Assembly (NCBI GenBank): GCA_021732085.1 | Contig: JAKFVQ010000015.1 | Span: 1 to 57,304 of the forward strand | Origin: Candidatus Obscuribacterales bacterium | GTDB lineage: Bacteria > Cyanobacteriota > Vampirovibrionia > Obscuribacterales > Obscuribacteraceae | Direction: 5' to 3' | Length of the DNA: 57,304 bases | Shown here: positions 11,601-18,945 of the stretch, piece after piece | How the letters are laid out: every line of letters begins with the position of its first letter | Numbering within the stretch: position 1 is the stretch's first letter | The notes under the pieces: generated by a model | Seen by the model: the letters and a program-made list of their open reading frames with translations, nothing else | Databases searched by the model: none | What the model was told of the DNA's origin: nothing | Made by a program: the position numbers and the translations under genes

Positions 11601-12053
11601 AAGAAGGAAAACATCAACAATCAAAGCAATTTTCAAGTCCTACAAGGACCAGATGGGAAATTCATGCTTTCTCGAATGGAAGCTGGCCGAAATGAAGGTG
11701 GCATGAAGGTAATTGTTCAGCCTCTCAAGGCAGATGGCACCGTACAGGCACTACAAGCTTCTGATCTCGGACTCAATCGCCTCCAGAGTTCTGATACTGC
11801 GTTGCATTTGACTTATAGGAATGTGGCTCAGCCTGATGGTACCCAACGCCTTACCATTGTCGAAGTGAAGCAAGGCAGCACTACAGGCGAGAGAATCAAT
11901 AAGGCTACAGATCAGAACGCGGTTATCTATCAACACACACAAATGAAAGAACCCCACGTAAATTCGCGTGCCCTAGAACGCTATCTACAGCAAAACAATC
12001 AAACTCAACAAGAAATGGTGAACTTCTTCCAGAACCTAGTTCGCCGTAATTAG
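5655..12053 (+). CDS. Giant repeat-containing protein of unknown function (2132 residues)
   Basis: I do not recognise the family. Visible architecture: residues 1-150, a charged, disordered, Lys/Glu/Asp-rich region; about 154-506, some 18 degenerate copies of a 20-residue Asn/Asp/Gln-rich module (consensus near DAANNQTNDLANPAVQRGTL); 507-720, a low-complexity Asp/Val/Ala linker; then about 1400 residues of mainly alpha-helical sequence. One hydrophobic Gly/Ala-rich stretch near residues 1535-1580 (VTVATTVVGGPLISGGLKAA, then LAVTAAGAVAARVGIE) could enter a membrane. The C-terminal 120 residues are predicted mixed alpha/beta and end in NFFQNLVRRN. There is no signal peptide, and the start ATG lacks a clear Shine-Dalgarno. 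Large size, repeats, a hydrophobic central segment and a distinct C-terminal domain resemble secreted effectors or polymorphic toxins, but I see no toxin active site or immunity gene, so that remains inference. Confidence 0.85.
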   Translation: MADETENKKGDSSAEKDAGSGVETQVRDRLIDEARDLRRDDERVKPEKKEEPSSVDTSDINGDGRTQAQVAADNLKNLLRKNDPSAKLDSVPVGDISNLTKDDGSLATLLGLPKTAGKNKGDKPSERQEKDKSSEAGENSSAPDDPTKKQGLADATNNQPNDVANPALQNRTLDASTNQNNDSTNAVQRGTQDATNNQANDQTNPAVQNRSLDAANPNPAGDLSNTAVQRGTLDAANNQTNDLTNPAVQNRSLDSTNKQPSDLTNAVQRGTVDAANIQSGDLANAAVHRGTLDAASNESTDLSNSAAQKGTLDTAKKQASGAPVQTGILDAANGQTNDQIANAPVQKGSLDANDVLTPAVQKVTPDATNLQPNDQRNPAVQNRSVDGPNNNPTGDLSNNAVQRGTLDAAGNQTNDLANAAVQRGTLDASNAQANDSAKAAVQRVNPEASTNMPNDLANQAVQQGILDASSINPHDHANPALQRNALDVSSTNPGDLATPAVQNESLDGLVDGGASSNASPSDTIQNSSKFNLDFAPPPLTGGAMDPVSGQILPKAASDNAAKLQEEQSERERQEPNRAAASITLLQGSQTADTAQNVQTRDAAVDRTAAVNTLQTRDGASDVTPAVDVANLDRTNLSLDAAVVTNDLTADKGNVLDQVPVSDRPVVLTRSLNSVSDAVEPVPVVAAESTENRGDLVTEVPRAVDTAPATPARAGMSDDALAAAAQTVKDSLRNRATLDAVLRSIPPESKEAFEQIYKQNTGNDLRRDLTRNGHESSIALLNPREEARNAQWLGDRLRDLSRLPAGATQQRELLEHGLRSSLRTMTPEQRTSLSNELEAKHGKNLQQMIDLSKMSQASKDIAGIIINNTEAQLNAAALNRIADIGLKTGGSQGLTILKEAFGGNTQEAIDARRQFNAENGQQRLHNTFAGMLGGDTAELRQARDYANQGKLDTATFIEMQRSNWANSDAGVELVARMMSQDERQRFSAGERLAKENSQGNTPEEREARQYYDRVHAAFQNAASSIGMISRWSTSNQNKAVTAWEDIAKHGELTLIGRMARAGNDFFADSSGTILGAMRDNLTNKDFNLMQDPKYRDAVYNMLGGRDGTGRSDFSREASAAARQEIEKLFNKSNVNEAREAHHATLREASSDRIQMHKVTEQYGRSSHSVTFDALRNAKASDYAQLSPQERRQLEQRVDSIPLNMRTEARAMLNELKGNKDVTPTLARDLLNDALKNVPQNKIIERLIANQGNMPQNPQEMQALTKATRDALTVVAGNRAEQVFDRFAKPLLEGKGLSADALREANMSSRIFGADRLNHENYYNQLKHLPKEERERITSAADRASTDPEARRTLDEAFKGMSQAERDIALSVLRNPNQEYSLSDRIRTLGIGGDVNQQALVSEFQALNRDGKMNLINEHAAKYQSFLPNDLGKDAGESVKREIEMSLPMPAQDLQRAMQDRIRETGTGLYGNTALTEISIAQTQEQMKSQLLDHLPPAERERAQREIDEKFQALVNAIRRNDDAKDQYAKDLADKIVTVATTVVGGPLISGGLKAANLARLAVTAAGAVAARVGIEESVKGEGTLSANDYMAAGIFGAVDGVTMGRFSAAKNAFAPAVEKALASRLASHGARDEVRDGIVSQWDRFMAKDGEEKLAAHLRERGITDPDVAAREIRRDVTAAMNKVDDVAENTTRQTTPEEMFRQQIGRATDALTKEVGDAGMARIADIQRQMQPIKDLLRSGTQADLEQATKLATEYLQSVGRNAPFNKMPNPGVVRANLERLVGRADNVEALLNGGRMGPEGMRVPLSKDEMAKIVNDDLGHFVADPTKARFSDQFDINSQVIADLKNLTKADAREPVFSAIVANAVTDSSRTLEERAQKIIDGMTDRANDPKVFERNLPLFEKELVAKGMDRADAQRILELTRNRLELLKQSRGAINEASGMAVRHTFDAAPTRESIEQAGRNLGLTGKEHENFVASAREFFKKENINNQSNFQVLQGPDGKFMLSRMEAGRNEGGMKVIVQPLKADGTVQALQASDLGLNRLQSSDTALHLTYRNVAQPDGTQRLTIVEVKQGSTTGERINKATDQNAVIYQHTQMKEPHVNSRALERYLQQNNQTQQEMVNFFQNLVRRN
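6114..7173 (+). repeat. About 18 degenerate in-frame 60-bp repeats (20-residue modules)
   Basis: Each unit begins with Asp-Ala/Ser-x-Asn, continues with a polar Asn/Gln/Asp stretch and ends in AVQRGTL or PAVQNRSL. The first six units alternate between the QNR and QRG endings, suggesting an ancestral 40-residue double unit. The blocks 6231-6389 and 6750-6908 (159 bases each) match each other better than their neighbours, which points to a later block duplication. A few units are shortened, such as those near 6600-6640 and 6705-6750. Units have diverged strongly at DNA level, so this is an old array rather than a recent slippage product. Confidence 0.85.
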
Positions 12054-12129
12054 AATTTATGATACCTGTAGTGCTTATGGACATCGAGCCAATCAAGCAA
12101 CTCAGGTCTTGGGTTTAAACAATCTGCCG

Positions 12130-13098
12130 TTAATGAGTTTGCAACCAAGTAATTAGATCTTGAATGGTCTTAAGGTCAAAGAAGTCATCACTTAGTCTAT
12201 TCAACTTTTCTTCGGATAGAGACTTGATCTCATCAGACAGATCGGCGGGTAAGGTGCCATGCAAGCGTGTTAGGACCTTCAATACTATCTTGCAACTAGC
12301 CTCAGTTCGTCCTTCTGATCTTCCTTCAACAAGTCCTTTAGTCAGACCTTCAGCCAAACCTTCTGCTCGACCAATCTCCATTCCTTCTTTTTGCCAGCTC
12401 GTTATGTATCCCATGATTTTTTGGTCCTCAAGTGCATTTGTATCTGCTAGTTTGCGATTAAATATTGCCTTCTCGTCGTTGTTTAACTGCAGGTAGGCAT
12501 CAATAAACTTCTGTATTATCAGTTCGCGCTCCTTCTCCAGTTTGCACCTGACCAATTGGCGAAGGCACTCTAATTTTACCTCAGGTCGCTCCTGGTTGTC
12601 ATATAACATGCATGCCATAAGTGCAGACGCGGCTGGAGTGTCTTTTGCAATAAATGACCTCCAGTTGTACTGATTCAACTGTATTAGGCAAAATTCAAAG
12701 TCTACTATTCTCTTTCCTGCACAGAAGCCGTGAAAGCTCGATGCTTGCTCTTGCTTCGGATTTTGGAACGTCAAAATGGCGATCGGAAGGACCGGGAGCC
12801 GATACTTCTCCTCAATCGCGTAGTAATAGCGATACATCCGTTCTTGGAACTTCAATTGGGCGGTTGATTGGATCTCTATATGAATTACGATGAACCCTTT
12901 CGACGTTTTATTCCAGACTTTTCTCACGAGATCAGCCCGTTGTTTTCTCCCTGAGCCTGAAACGGATGAAACCTCTTTATCCAACTGTTCGACAAAGGTT
13001 CTATCGAGTTGGGAGGCGATATTTGGAAAGAACAAATCCATGAATTCAAAAAAGAATTCAGTAAGCAGTTCTTTGAATAGTTCGTCGTGATCCCGCAT
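12130..13098 (-). CDS. Rpn/PD-(D/E)XK nuclease family protein with DUF4351 tail
   Basis: This 322-residue protein has the layout of the Rpn (recombination-promoting nuclease, formerly 'putative transposase') group. The N-terminal PD-(D/E)XK core shows Asp56 in RADLVRKVW and the E-x-Q pair (Glu75, Gln77) in VIHIEIQS. A charged linker of G-x-x-E-G repeats lies near residues 240-262, and the DUF4351 tail runs LTRLHGTLPADLSDEIKSLS to DLITWLQTH. E. coli RpnA is a DNA endonuclease that raises RecA-independent recombination. The start is supported by GGAGAG six bases before ATG. The gene points toward the giant repeat gene with 76 bases between stops, and sits in the block that splits the pentose phosphate genes. 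Confidence 0.85.
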   Translation of the reverse strand: MRDHDELFKELLTEFFFEFMDLFFPNIASQLDRTFVEQLDKEVSSVSGSGRKQRADLVRKVWNKTSKGFIVIHIEIQSTAQLKFQERMYRYYYAIEEKYRLPVLPIAILTFQNPKQEQASSFHGFCAGKRIVDFEFCLIQLNQYNWRSFIAKDTPAASALMACMLYDNQERPEVKLECLRQLVRCKLEKERELIIQKFIDAYLQLNNDEKAIFNRKLADTNALEDQKIMGYITSWQKEGMEIGRAEGLAEGLTKGLVEGRSEGRTEASCKIVLKVLTRLHGTLPADLSDEIKSLSEEKLNRLSDDFFDLKTIQDLITWLQTH

Positions 13099-13189
13099 CG
13101 CGAACTCTCCATGTCCATGTTGGCTCTATCATTAAAGACGCCAACATGTTGAAAAGAGTTCAATGGTTTCGCAAGAGCGCTGAAAAATA

Positions 13190-13939
13190 CTACAGATCTT
13201 TGCCTGCGGCTTTGTCTATGAACCAGGTGACGTCGCCTTGTACGGGGACGATTTTTTCGACTGGATATTTTCCTGCGTTCGCAAAAACTTCGCTGAGTAC
13301 AGGTGCTTTGTCTTCGCCTGCGACTAAGAAGATTACGTGCGCAGCGCTGTTCAGCAAAGTGAATGTGAAGGTCAAACGATCTGCATTCAATTTATCCACA
13401 TGATTTTTCATCACTAGTCGGCGCGCTTCTTCCAATCCTTTTGTCTCGGGGAATAGGGATGCTGTGTGCCCATCAGGTCCCATGCCAAGGAAAATAATAT
13501 CGAAGGATGGAACACCATTCGCGCCGCCCGCGACGAATGTGCGTACTTCGATTTCGTAAGTGGTGGATGATATTCCTGCATCCTTATCTTGATCTTGGGT
13601 CGGATGCAATTGTCCGCGTTGGATGTTTAGCGGGCTGAGCATCATGCGATTTGCATTTCCCCAATTGCTTTCTTCGCTTTCGTGCGGAACGCAGCGCTCA
13701 TCACTGACGAAGAATTGAATTTTATTCCACGGAATCACATCTTTTAGATCGCTTTCCATAAGACGTGCATAGAGGAGTTTTGGTGTAGATCCACCCGACA
13801 AAGCGACTGTTACTTGTCCCTTCTCGCCGGCGATCTTATTCACCATTTTTGCAAAATGCTTTGCGGCTTTGTCTGCCAGATCAGTTTTGTCTTCGCAGAT
13901 TTCGACGTGACGGTTTCCTGTTGCAGCATTCGCGCTCAT
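13190..13939 (-). CDS. pgl: 6-phosphogluconolactonase
   Basis: Hydrolyses 6-phosphogluconolactone, the product of glucose-6-phosphate dehydrogenase. The 249-residue length and motifs match the Pgl/NagB-like family: VTVALSGGSTPKLLYARL (phosphate loop, about residues 42-60), IQFFVSDERCVPHESEESN (about 74-92) and FLGMGPDGHTASLFPET (about 150-166). It is the third gene of zwf-opcA-pgl. Its ATG directly abuts the opcA stop codon, and its Shine-Dalgarno (GGAGG) lies inside the opcA end, so the two are translationally linked. Downstream, toward 13098, no strong terminator is visible. Confidence 0.95.
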   Translation of the reverse strand: MSANAATGNRHVEICEDKTDLADKAAKHFAKMVNKIAGEKGQVTVALSGGSTPKLLYARLMESDLKDVIPWNKIQFFVSDERCVPHESEESNWGNANRMMLSPLNIQRGQLHPTQDQDKDAGISSTTYEIEVRTFVAGGANGVPSFDIIFLGMGPDGHTASLFPETKGLEEARRLVMKNHVDKLNADRLTFTFTLLNSAAHVIFLVAGEDKAPVLSEVFANAGKYPVEKIVPVQGDVTWFIDKAAGKDL

Positions 13940-15109
13940 TTACTTCGCCTCCAGTAGTTCTATCAAGTCAACCGCTGCCGAAAGTGATTGTGCAAAAATG
14001 CAATCTGCAGTCAGTTCTTCTAATTCAAATCCAACGAGATTTACACGCGACAGATCGCTATCGTCCGCTAGCAATTCGCGTATCGCGTTGCCGTTTTCTT
14101 TAAGTGAAACGACAAGCGAACCAGCTTCGCCGGATGGATCTCTGGACACGCGCAATTTCTTGCCGTCCTCCATTTCTAGCTCAACTTCAAATACAGATCC
14201 TTGAGCGACGTGAGTCATTGGCGTAGTGCTGAATGTGACCTCAACACCATTTGAATACTTCGCGACTGTCGGTTTTCCTTCTCCTTCCTTGCCGAATGAA
14301 ACCGGCTCCCATCCAAGACGAGAAGCTAGCCAGCCTAACACTAGAAGTGATTGAATAGAGCAATCGTCTGCGTTGAGTTCTTGTCCGCATGATGCAAGCT
14401 TTACCTTCTTGATCTTCTGAAGATCAGAGGCGGTCATTGGAGCTCTATCGAACTCTTCTGCAATTGCTGCACGAATTCCCAGCATTCGGCGCCAGTTCAA
14501 GTCGGATACATGTATGCAGTCGAGAGTTGTTTCTACCAATCTTTGCAGATCGCGCATGAAGCTGAAGCTGTACGGTGCACGCGACGAATCAACGATCAAT
14601 CTTTTCGCATTTACAAGGAATGGAGCAATCTTCTCTCCGTTGAGATCGTCAATCGTCCACCAAACAAAAATCGGTAAGTCACCGACCAATAGCGAATCGA
14701 TTACGCTGATCAGTTCCGGACCGGTGGGTCCTTCTGAGAGAACAGTGATCATCTCGGAGCAAACCTGGCTGCCGTTACCCATGATGTGGCATCGGGCGGA
14801 AACCCAGGCCTCGATTTTGTTGAATTCGGTAACCGGGCGGCAAATCGCCAGGACGGCTCTGGCCGGATGTTGCTGCAAGATGTCGTCAAGTAGATCCGCG
14901 TCAGCTTTTTCGGCATCATCACGATCTGTATAAAGGATGAGATTTGCCGAACAGGCCCTTACAACCTGTGGATGTTCTTCATCAGGTGAACCGGTGGATG
15001 CCTTAAGCCAGAGAGCATTTAATTCAGATTGAATCGCTTTGATATCTACTTGACATAAGGTGCCACCCAAAAATGCTTTGAGCTGCTGGGTGCTTTTCAA
15101 GTTAACCAT
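13940..15109 (-). CDS. opcA: Glucose-6-phosphate dehydrogenase assembly protein OpcA
   Basis: A 389-residue OpcA homologue with recognisable segments ANLILYTDRDDAEKADADLL, PVTEFNKIEAWVSARCHI, LPIFVWWTIDDLNGEKIAPF and ILGIRAAIAEEFDRAP-type helices. In cyanobacteria OpcA binds and activates glucose-6-phosphate dehydrogenase and mediates its thioredoxin-dependent redox control; actinobacteria also have it. The start ATG shares one base with the zwf stop codon (TAATG), with GGAGG eight bases upstream inside zwf. That arrangement indicates coupled, near-stoichiometric synthesis with its partner enzyme. Several Cys residues are present, but I cannot say which would correspond to cyanobacterial redox cysteines. 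Confidence 0.93.
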   Translation of the reverse strand: MVNLKSTQQLKAFLGGTLCQVDIKAIQSELNALWLKASTGSPDEEHPQVVRACSANLILYTDRDDAEKADADLLDDILQQHPARAVLAICRPVTEFNKIEAWVSARCHIMGNGSQVCSEMITVLSEGPTGPELISVIDSLLVGDLPIFVWWTIDDLNGEKIAPFLVNAKRLIVDSSRAPYSFSFMRDLQRLVETTLDCIHVSDLNWRRMLGIRAAIAEEFDRAPMTASDLQKIKKVKLASCGQELNADDCSIQSLLVLGWLASRLGWEPVSFGKEGEGKPTVAKYSNGVEVTFSTTPMTHVAQGSVFEVELEMEDGKKLRVSRDPSGEAGSLVVSLKENGNAIRELLADDSDLSRVNLVGFELEELTADCIFAQSLSAAVDLIELLEAK

Positions 15110-16671
15110 TAGAGCGACCTCCAGACATCTCCATCTGGAGCAAGAAGTTGATCGCTTTCAGGTGGACCCCATGTGCCGGCGGCATAATTCGGGAACGATG
15201 CCTCCGGTGTTTCATCCCAGCGATTGAGTACGGGGCTGATCAATTCCCACGATGCTTGAACGAAGTCGCTGCGTGAGAATAGTGAAGCATCGCCGATGAT
15301 GCAATCGTGGATCAATCTTTCATATGCCGTCGGTGTGCGTTGACCGAACGCAGTTCCGTAATTGAAATCCATGCTCAACCAGCGAAGATTGGTTGCCGTC
15401 CCCGGTTGCTTGGTGAAGAACTTCAACGAGATACCTTCATCAGGCTGAATCTTCATCACCAGTACGTTCGGTCCGATTATGTCCGCGGCGCCCTGGAACT
15501 GGGCATTGAACAATCTATGCGGAGCCTTCTTAAAGTGCACAGCAATCTCGGTGACGTGTTTTGCCAAGCGCTTGCCTGAGCGCACATAGAAAGGAACGTC
15601 AGCCCAGCGCCAGTTATCGATCCTCAACTTCAATGCGGTGAAGGTTTCGCGGTGCGAATCTGGTGGCACCTTGTCTTCTTCTCTGTATCCAGGAACTTGT
15701 TGACCGGCAATAAAGCCTGGCCCATACTGACCACGCACTGCATGCTCTTCTAATCGATCTAGATCGAATGGGCGAATGCAACGCAGCACTTTAGCTTTCT
15801 CGTCACGTTGGGCTTCGGCGTCCAGAGTGATTGGAGGCTCCATTCCCACTAGTGAGACAAGTTGCAGCATATGATTTTGAATCATATCGCGCATGTTGCC
15901 TGCTTCCTCGTAATAGGCGCCGCGCCCTTCTACGCCAATGGTTTCGGCATTGGTGATTTGAACGTGATCGATGTGCTGCCGATTCCAAATTGGTTCGAAG
16001 ATTCCGTTTGCGAAGCGCATGACCATTATGTTCTGGACAGTTTCCTTGCCCAAATAGTGGTCAATGCGGAAAATTTGAATTTCCTTGAATACCTGGTGCA
16101 GTCTTTCATCCAATTGCATTGCCGTTTGAAGATCATGCCCGAACGGTTTTTCGACGATGATACGGGGCCAGGGCAAAGACTGCATTTGCTGGCGAGCGGC
16201 AAGCCCGCTTTCTTGAATGCGATCGATGATTGGATTGTAGAGGCTCGGCGGAGTCGACAGATAGAAGAGGGTGTTGCCTTGTGTGCCATGCTTTTCGCTA
16301 AGCTCTTTCAATGTGCTTGCCAGCTCGTCTAAACCACCCTTTTGATCGAAGTGGCCTGGCAGGTAATAAAGCATCTGCTCGAATCGTTCCCATTTGGCTG
16401 TTTCAAGAGGAATGTCTGAGGCAAATTGCTGCATCGAGTTGCGCATGGCTTTTCTGAACTCTTCGTGAGTCATCTTTGTGCGGGACATGCCAACTACACA
16501 AAATTCTCTCGGCAAGAAGCCTTCAATGTATAAAGCGTAGAGCGCTGGAATTAATTTTCGCTTGGTCAGGTCACCGTGGGCTCCAAAAATAACCATGGCG
16601 CACGGTTCGCTGGCCCGCTCAATTCTTATGCCTTCCTTAAGCGGATTCTCTAGAACAGGGCTCTGGCTCAT
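15109..16671 (-). CDS. zwf: Glucose-6-phosphate 1-dehydrogenase
   Basis: Catalyses the NADP+-dependent first step of the oxidative pentose phosphate pathway. The 520-residue product has the nucleotide-binding IFGAHGDLTKRKLIPALY (the usual GASGDL with His for Ser), the active-site motif RIDHYLGKETVQNIMVMRFAN around residues 195-215, and YVRSGKRL near residue 365. A longer frame reaches 16749, but AAGGAGG five bases before the ATG at 16671 fixes the start at MSQSPVLENP. It heads the zwf-opcA-pgl operon and is divergent from the acyl-CoA dehydrogenase across 199 bases that must hold both promoters. Confidence 0.97.
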   Translation of the reverse strand: MSQSPVLENPLKEGIRIERASEPCAMVIFGAHGDLTKRKLIPALYALYIEGFLPREFCVVGMSRTKMTHEEFRKAMRNSMQQFASDIPLETAKWERFEQMLYYLPGHFDQKGGLDELASTLKELSEKHGTQGNTLFYLSTPPSLYNPIIDRIQESGLAARQQMQSLPWPRIIVEKPFGHDLQTAMQLDERLHQVFKEIQIFRIDHYLGKETVQNIMVMRFANGIFEPIWNRQHIDHVQITNAETIGVEGRGAYYEEAGNMRDMIQNHMLQLVSLVGMEPPITLDAEAQRDEKAKVLRCIRPFDLDRLEEHAVRGQYGPGFIAGQQVPGYREEDKVPPDSHRETFTALKLRIDNWRWADVPFYVRSGKRLAKHVTEIAVHFKKAPHRLFNAQFQGAADIIGPNVLVMKIQPDEGISLKFFTKQPGTATNLRWLSMDFNYGTAFGQRTPTAYERLIHDCIIGDASLFSRSDFVQASWELISPVLNRWDETPEASFPNYAAGTWGPPESDQLLAPDGDVWRSL

Positions 16672-16870
16672 GAAAGCCTCCTTGGTTTTCTTGGGACATG
16701 AAACGGTATTTGAAGCTATAAAAATAGCGGCTTTCCGTGCTCCTGTCATTAATTCAGGAGATATAGCCCCTGTAACCTTTATCGTGTAAAACGCCGCTCA
16801 GGCAGCGGCCGAAACCTTTGTACTATGATTTAAAGGATCAAAAAACGGCTTTAGGACGGGCTACTGACAA

Positions 16871-18778
16871 ATGAGTACAACGCAGAACGAAGACCGAGAA
16901 ATCAGTTTTGCCGAATCCGCAATGCGGATGGGCGGAAAATCTGAAGAGGAAGCAAAGCGCACTGGTGCAGTCGACAAGGCTGACGACCAGGTCGAAGCAC
17001 TCTTCGCACCACAATATAAGACATCTAACAGCCCTATACACAAAGCCGTTTGGGATGGACAGGTTCCTCTTGAACTCTTCGCAAGCAAGCCGCCAAGTAA
17101 AGATGCTGCTTGCATGGCTGCAATGGAGAAGAGTCTCGAGAGCATCCGCAAGCATAGAACCCAGGGAACTATTTACAACGAGAAGGGTAAAGTCAGCGAT
17201 GCACACATAGCTGATTTGGCAAGTGCCGGTTATTGGGGAATGCTGATCGATTCCAAATATGGTGGACAGGGCGCCTCTATCCAGCATTTTATGAGCTTCC
17301 TCACCAGAGTTGCGACGATTGATCCGACCACAGCTGGTTTAGCTTCGGTACACGGATGTATCGGTGCAGTGGATCCCGTTTCGAGTTTCGGCAGCGATGA
17401 GCAAAAGCAAAAGTATCTGCCGTTATTGGCTTCCGGTCAGCATCTTTCAGGATTCGCCCTGACAGAACCGGGCGCAGGCTCTGACTTAACTGCATTGAAA
17501 ACGACCGCTGTTCTTGACGGCGATCATTACATTGTGAATGGAGAGAAGCTCTTCATTACAAATGCGATTCCCGGGCGCACTGTTGGCCTAGTTTGCTTGA
17601 TTGATGGCAAACCAGCAGCGCTCATAGCTGAGTTGCCAAAAGAAGAGAATGAGAATTTCAAAATCGTTCACTATGGTCTTTATGCTCTTAAGCATGCGTT
17701 CAACAATGGTCTCATATTCAAGAACTTCAAGGTGCCGAAAGAAAACCTGCTCAAGCCGAAAATTGGCGATGGACTGACCGTTGCTTATCACGGATTGAAC
17801 TTGGGTCGCCTGGCATTGTGTGCCACCGCCTCTGGTAGCATGCGGCTGATGCTCGCAAACATATTGCCATGGGCTAAATATCGCAAGACTTATGGTCATA
17901 CAATTGATACACGCGAGCTTGTGAAGAGAAGAATCGCTCGCACCGCGGCTTTGATCGTCGGCGCCGATGCTCTGGTGAACTGGGGATCGTATCTATTAGA
18001 TCAAGGATTCCGTGGAGAGCTGGAATGCATTATCGCTAAAATATTTGGCAGTGAAGCTCAGAAGGAAGTTGCAATCGAGTACTTCATGAAAACGCACGGC
18101 GGACGTTCGTTCCTTGAAGGTCATATGTTCGGCGACAACGTTCATGATTTCCTCGCACCATGCATCTATGAAGGCGAAGGAGAAATGCTGGGAATGGCGT
18201 TCTTCAAGTCACTTGCAAAAGCGCACGGAAGCAAATTCTTCGAGCCTGTAGGCAAGGCGCTTGAAAGAGAAAAAATCAAGAGCTTCAATCCGATGAATCC
18301 TGCTCATGCGTTTGCGTTGAGGAATGAACTCGTTCCTTACGCATTTTGGAGAGCTGGCAAAGAATTAGCTGGGGCACACAAGATTCCGGCGAATTTCAAA
18401 ATTCATGAAAAGATGCGCCCACACGTGGAATACGCCCTGCATGAGTTGGCTAATTCGCCTATCGAACTTAGCCATGCAATGGTTACGCACCAATTGCGTT
18501 TGGCAGATCGTCAATGCCGAATTGCCGATATGTCGCAGCGTGTGCAAGATCTCATCACGATCATTGTCACCGCACTTTACGCACAAGAACTCAACGATGA
18601 AGTCATGCTCGGCGCCGCCGATATTCTCTGCCAAGATCTCACACGCAAGTTGAGCGGCGAACGGCCATCCGACCAGTATTTCAAGGATTGCCGTAAGCTT
18701 GCCGAGAAAATCATCGAAGGCGGAATGGCAAGCCTACAGGGCGTTGCCCAGGCTGAGTTGATGTTCAAGTACGATTAG
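16871..18778 (+). CDS. Acyl-CoA dehydrogenase family protein
   Basis: An FAD-dependent enzyme introducing an alpha-beta double bond into acyl-CoA, probably in fatty acid beta-oxidation. It shows the FAD/substrate motif FALTEPGAGSDLTALKTTAV (about residues 195-215), INGEK-type VNGEKLFITNA, and the C-terminal IYEGEGEMLGM near residue 435, where the first Glu is in the position of the catalytic base. At 635 residues it is far longer than the usual 380-400. An N-terminal extension of about 80 residues and a C-terminal helical extension of about 180 resemble the long ACAD forms. No electron-transfer flavoprotein or other beta-oxidation gene is in the window, so the acyl chain length is unknown. 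Confidence 0.9.
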   Translation: MSTTQNEDREISFAESAMRMGGKSEEEAKRTGAVDKADDQVEALFAPQYKTSNSPIHKAVWDGQVPLELFASKPPSKDAACMAAMEKSLESIRKHRTQGTIYNEKGKVSDAHIADLASAGYWGMLIDSKYGGQGASIQHFMSFLTRVATIDPTTAGLASVHGCIGAVDPVSSFGSDEQKQKYLPLLASGQHLSGFALTEPGAGSDLTALKTTAVLDGDHYIVNGEKLFITNAIPGRTVGLVCLIDGKPAALIAELPKEENENFKIVHYGLYALKHAFNNGLIFKNFKVPKENLLKPKIGDGLTVAYHGLNLGRLALCATASGSMRLMLANILPWAKYRKTYGHTIDTRELVKRRIARTAALIVGADALVNWGSYLLDQGFRGELECIIAKIFGSEAQKEVAIEYFMKTHGGRSFLEGHMFGDNVHDFLAPCIYEGEGEMLGMAFFKSLAKAHGSKFFEPVGKALEREKIKSFNPMNPAHAFALRNELVPYAFWRAGKELAGAHKIPANFKIHEKMRPHVEYALHELANSPIELSHAMVTHQLRLADRQCRIADMSQRVQDLITIIVTALYAQELNDEVMLGAADILCQDLTRKLSGERPSDQYFKDCRKLAEKIIEGGMASLQGVAQAELMFKYD

Positions 18779-18842
18779 AACAGCACAGGCCTAATTAGAA
18801 CAGGTTCCCAAAGCTACTCAGAAAAATTTCAGGCTCCCGGGC

Positions 18843-18864
18843 TAATGTACTAATGCGTACATTA
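18843..18864. promoter_or_regulatory. Perfect inverted repeat upstream of the TPR gene
   Basis: TAATGTAC and GTACATTA flank a six-base spacer, about 80 bases before the TPR protein start and 65 bases after the acyl-CoA dehydrogenase stop. No T-tract follows, so a protein-binding operator is more likely than a terminator. The binding protein is unknown. Confidence 0.4.
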
Positions 18865-18945
18865 CTCATTTCAAGAGGGGCTATTGCTTCATCGCGAGGT
18901 ATGTAATAGCTGACGTCCCGCCGCTGTAGTTACAGGGTGAATGGA

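Noticed and set aside
12130..13098. Rpn gene as evidence of an insertion sequence
   Set aside because: Despite the 'transposase' label of the family, no terminal inverted repeats or target duplications are visible, and Rpn proteins are nucleases, not IS transposases.
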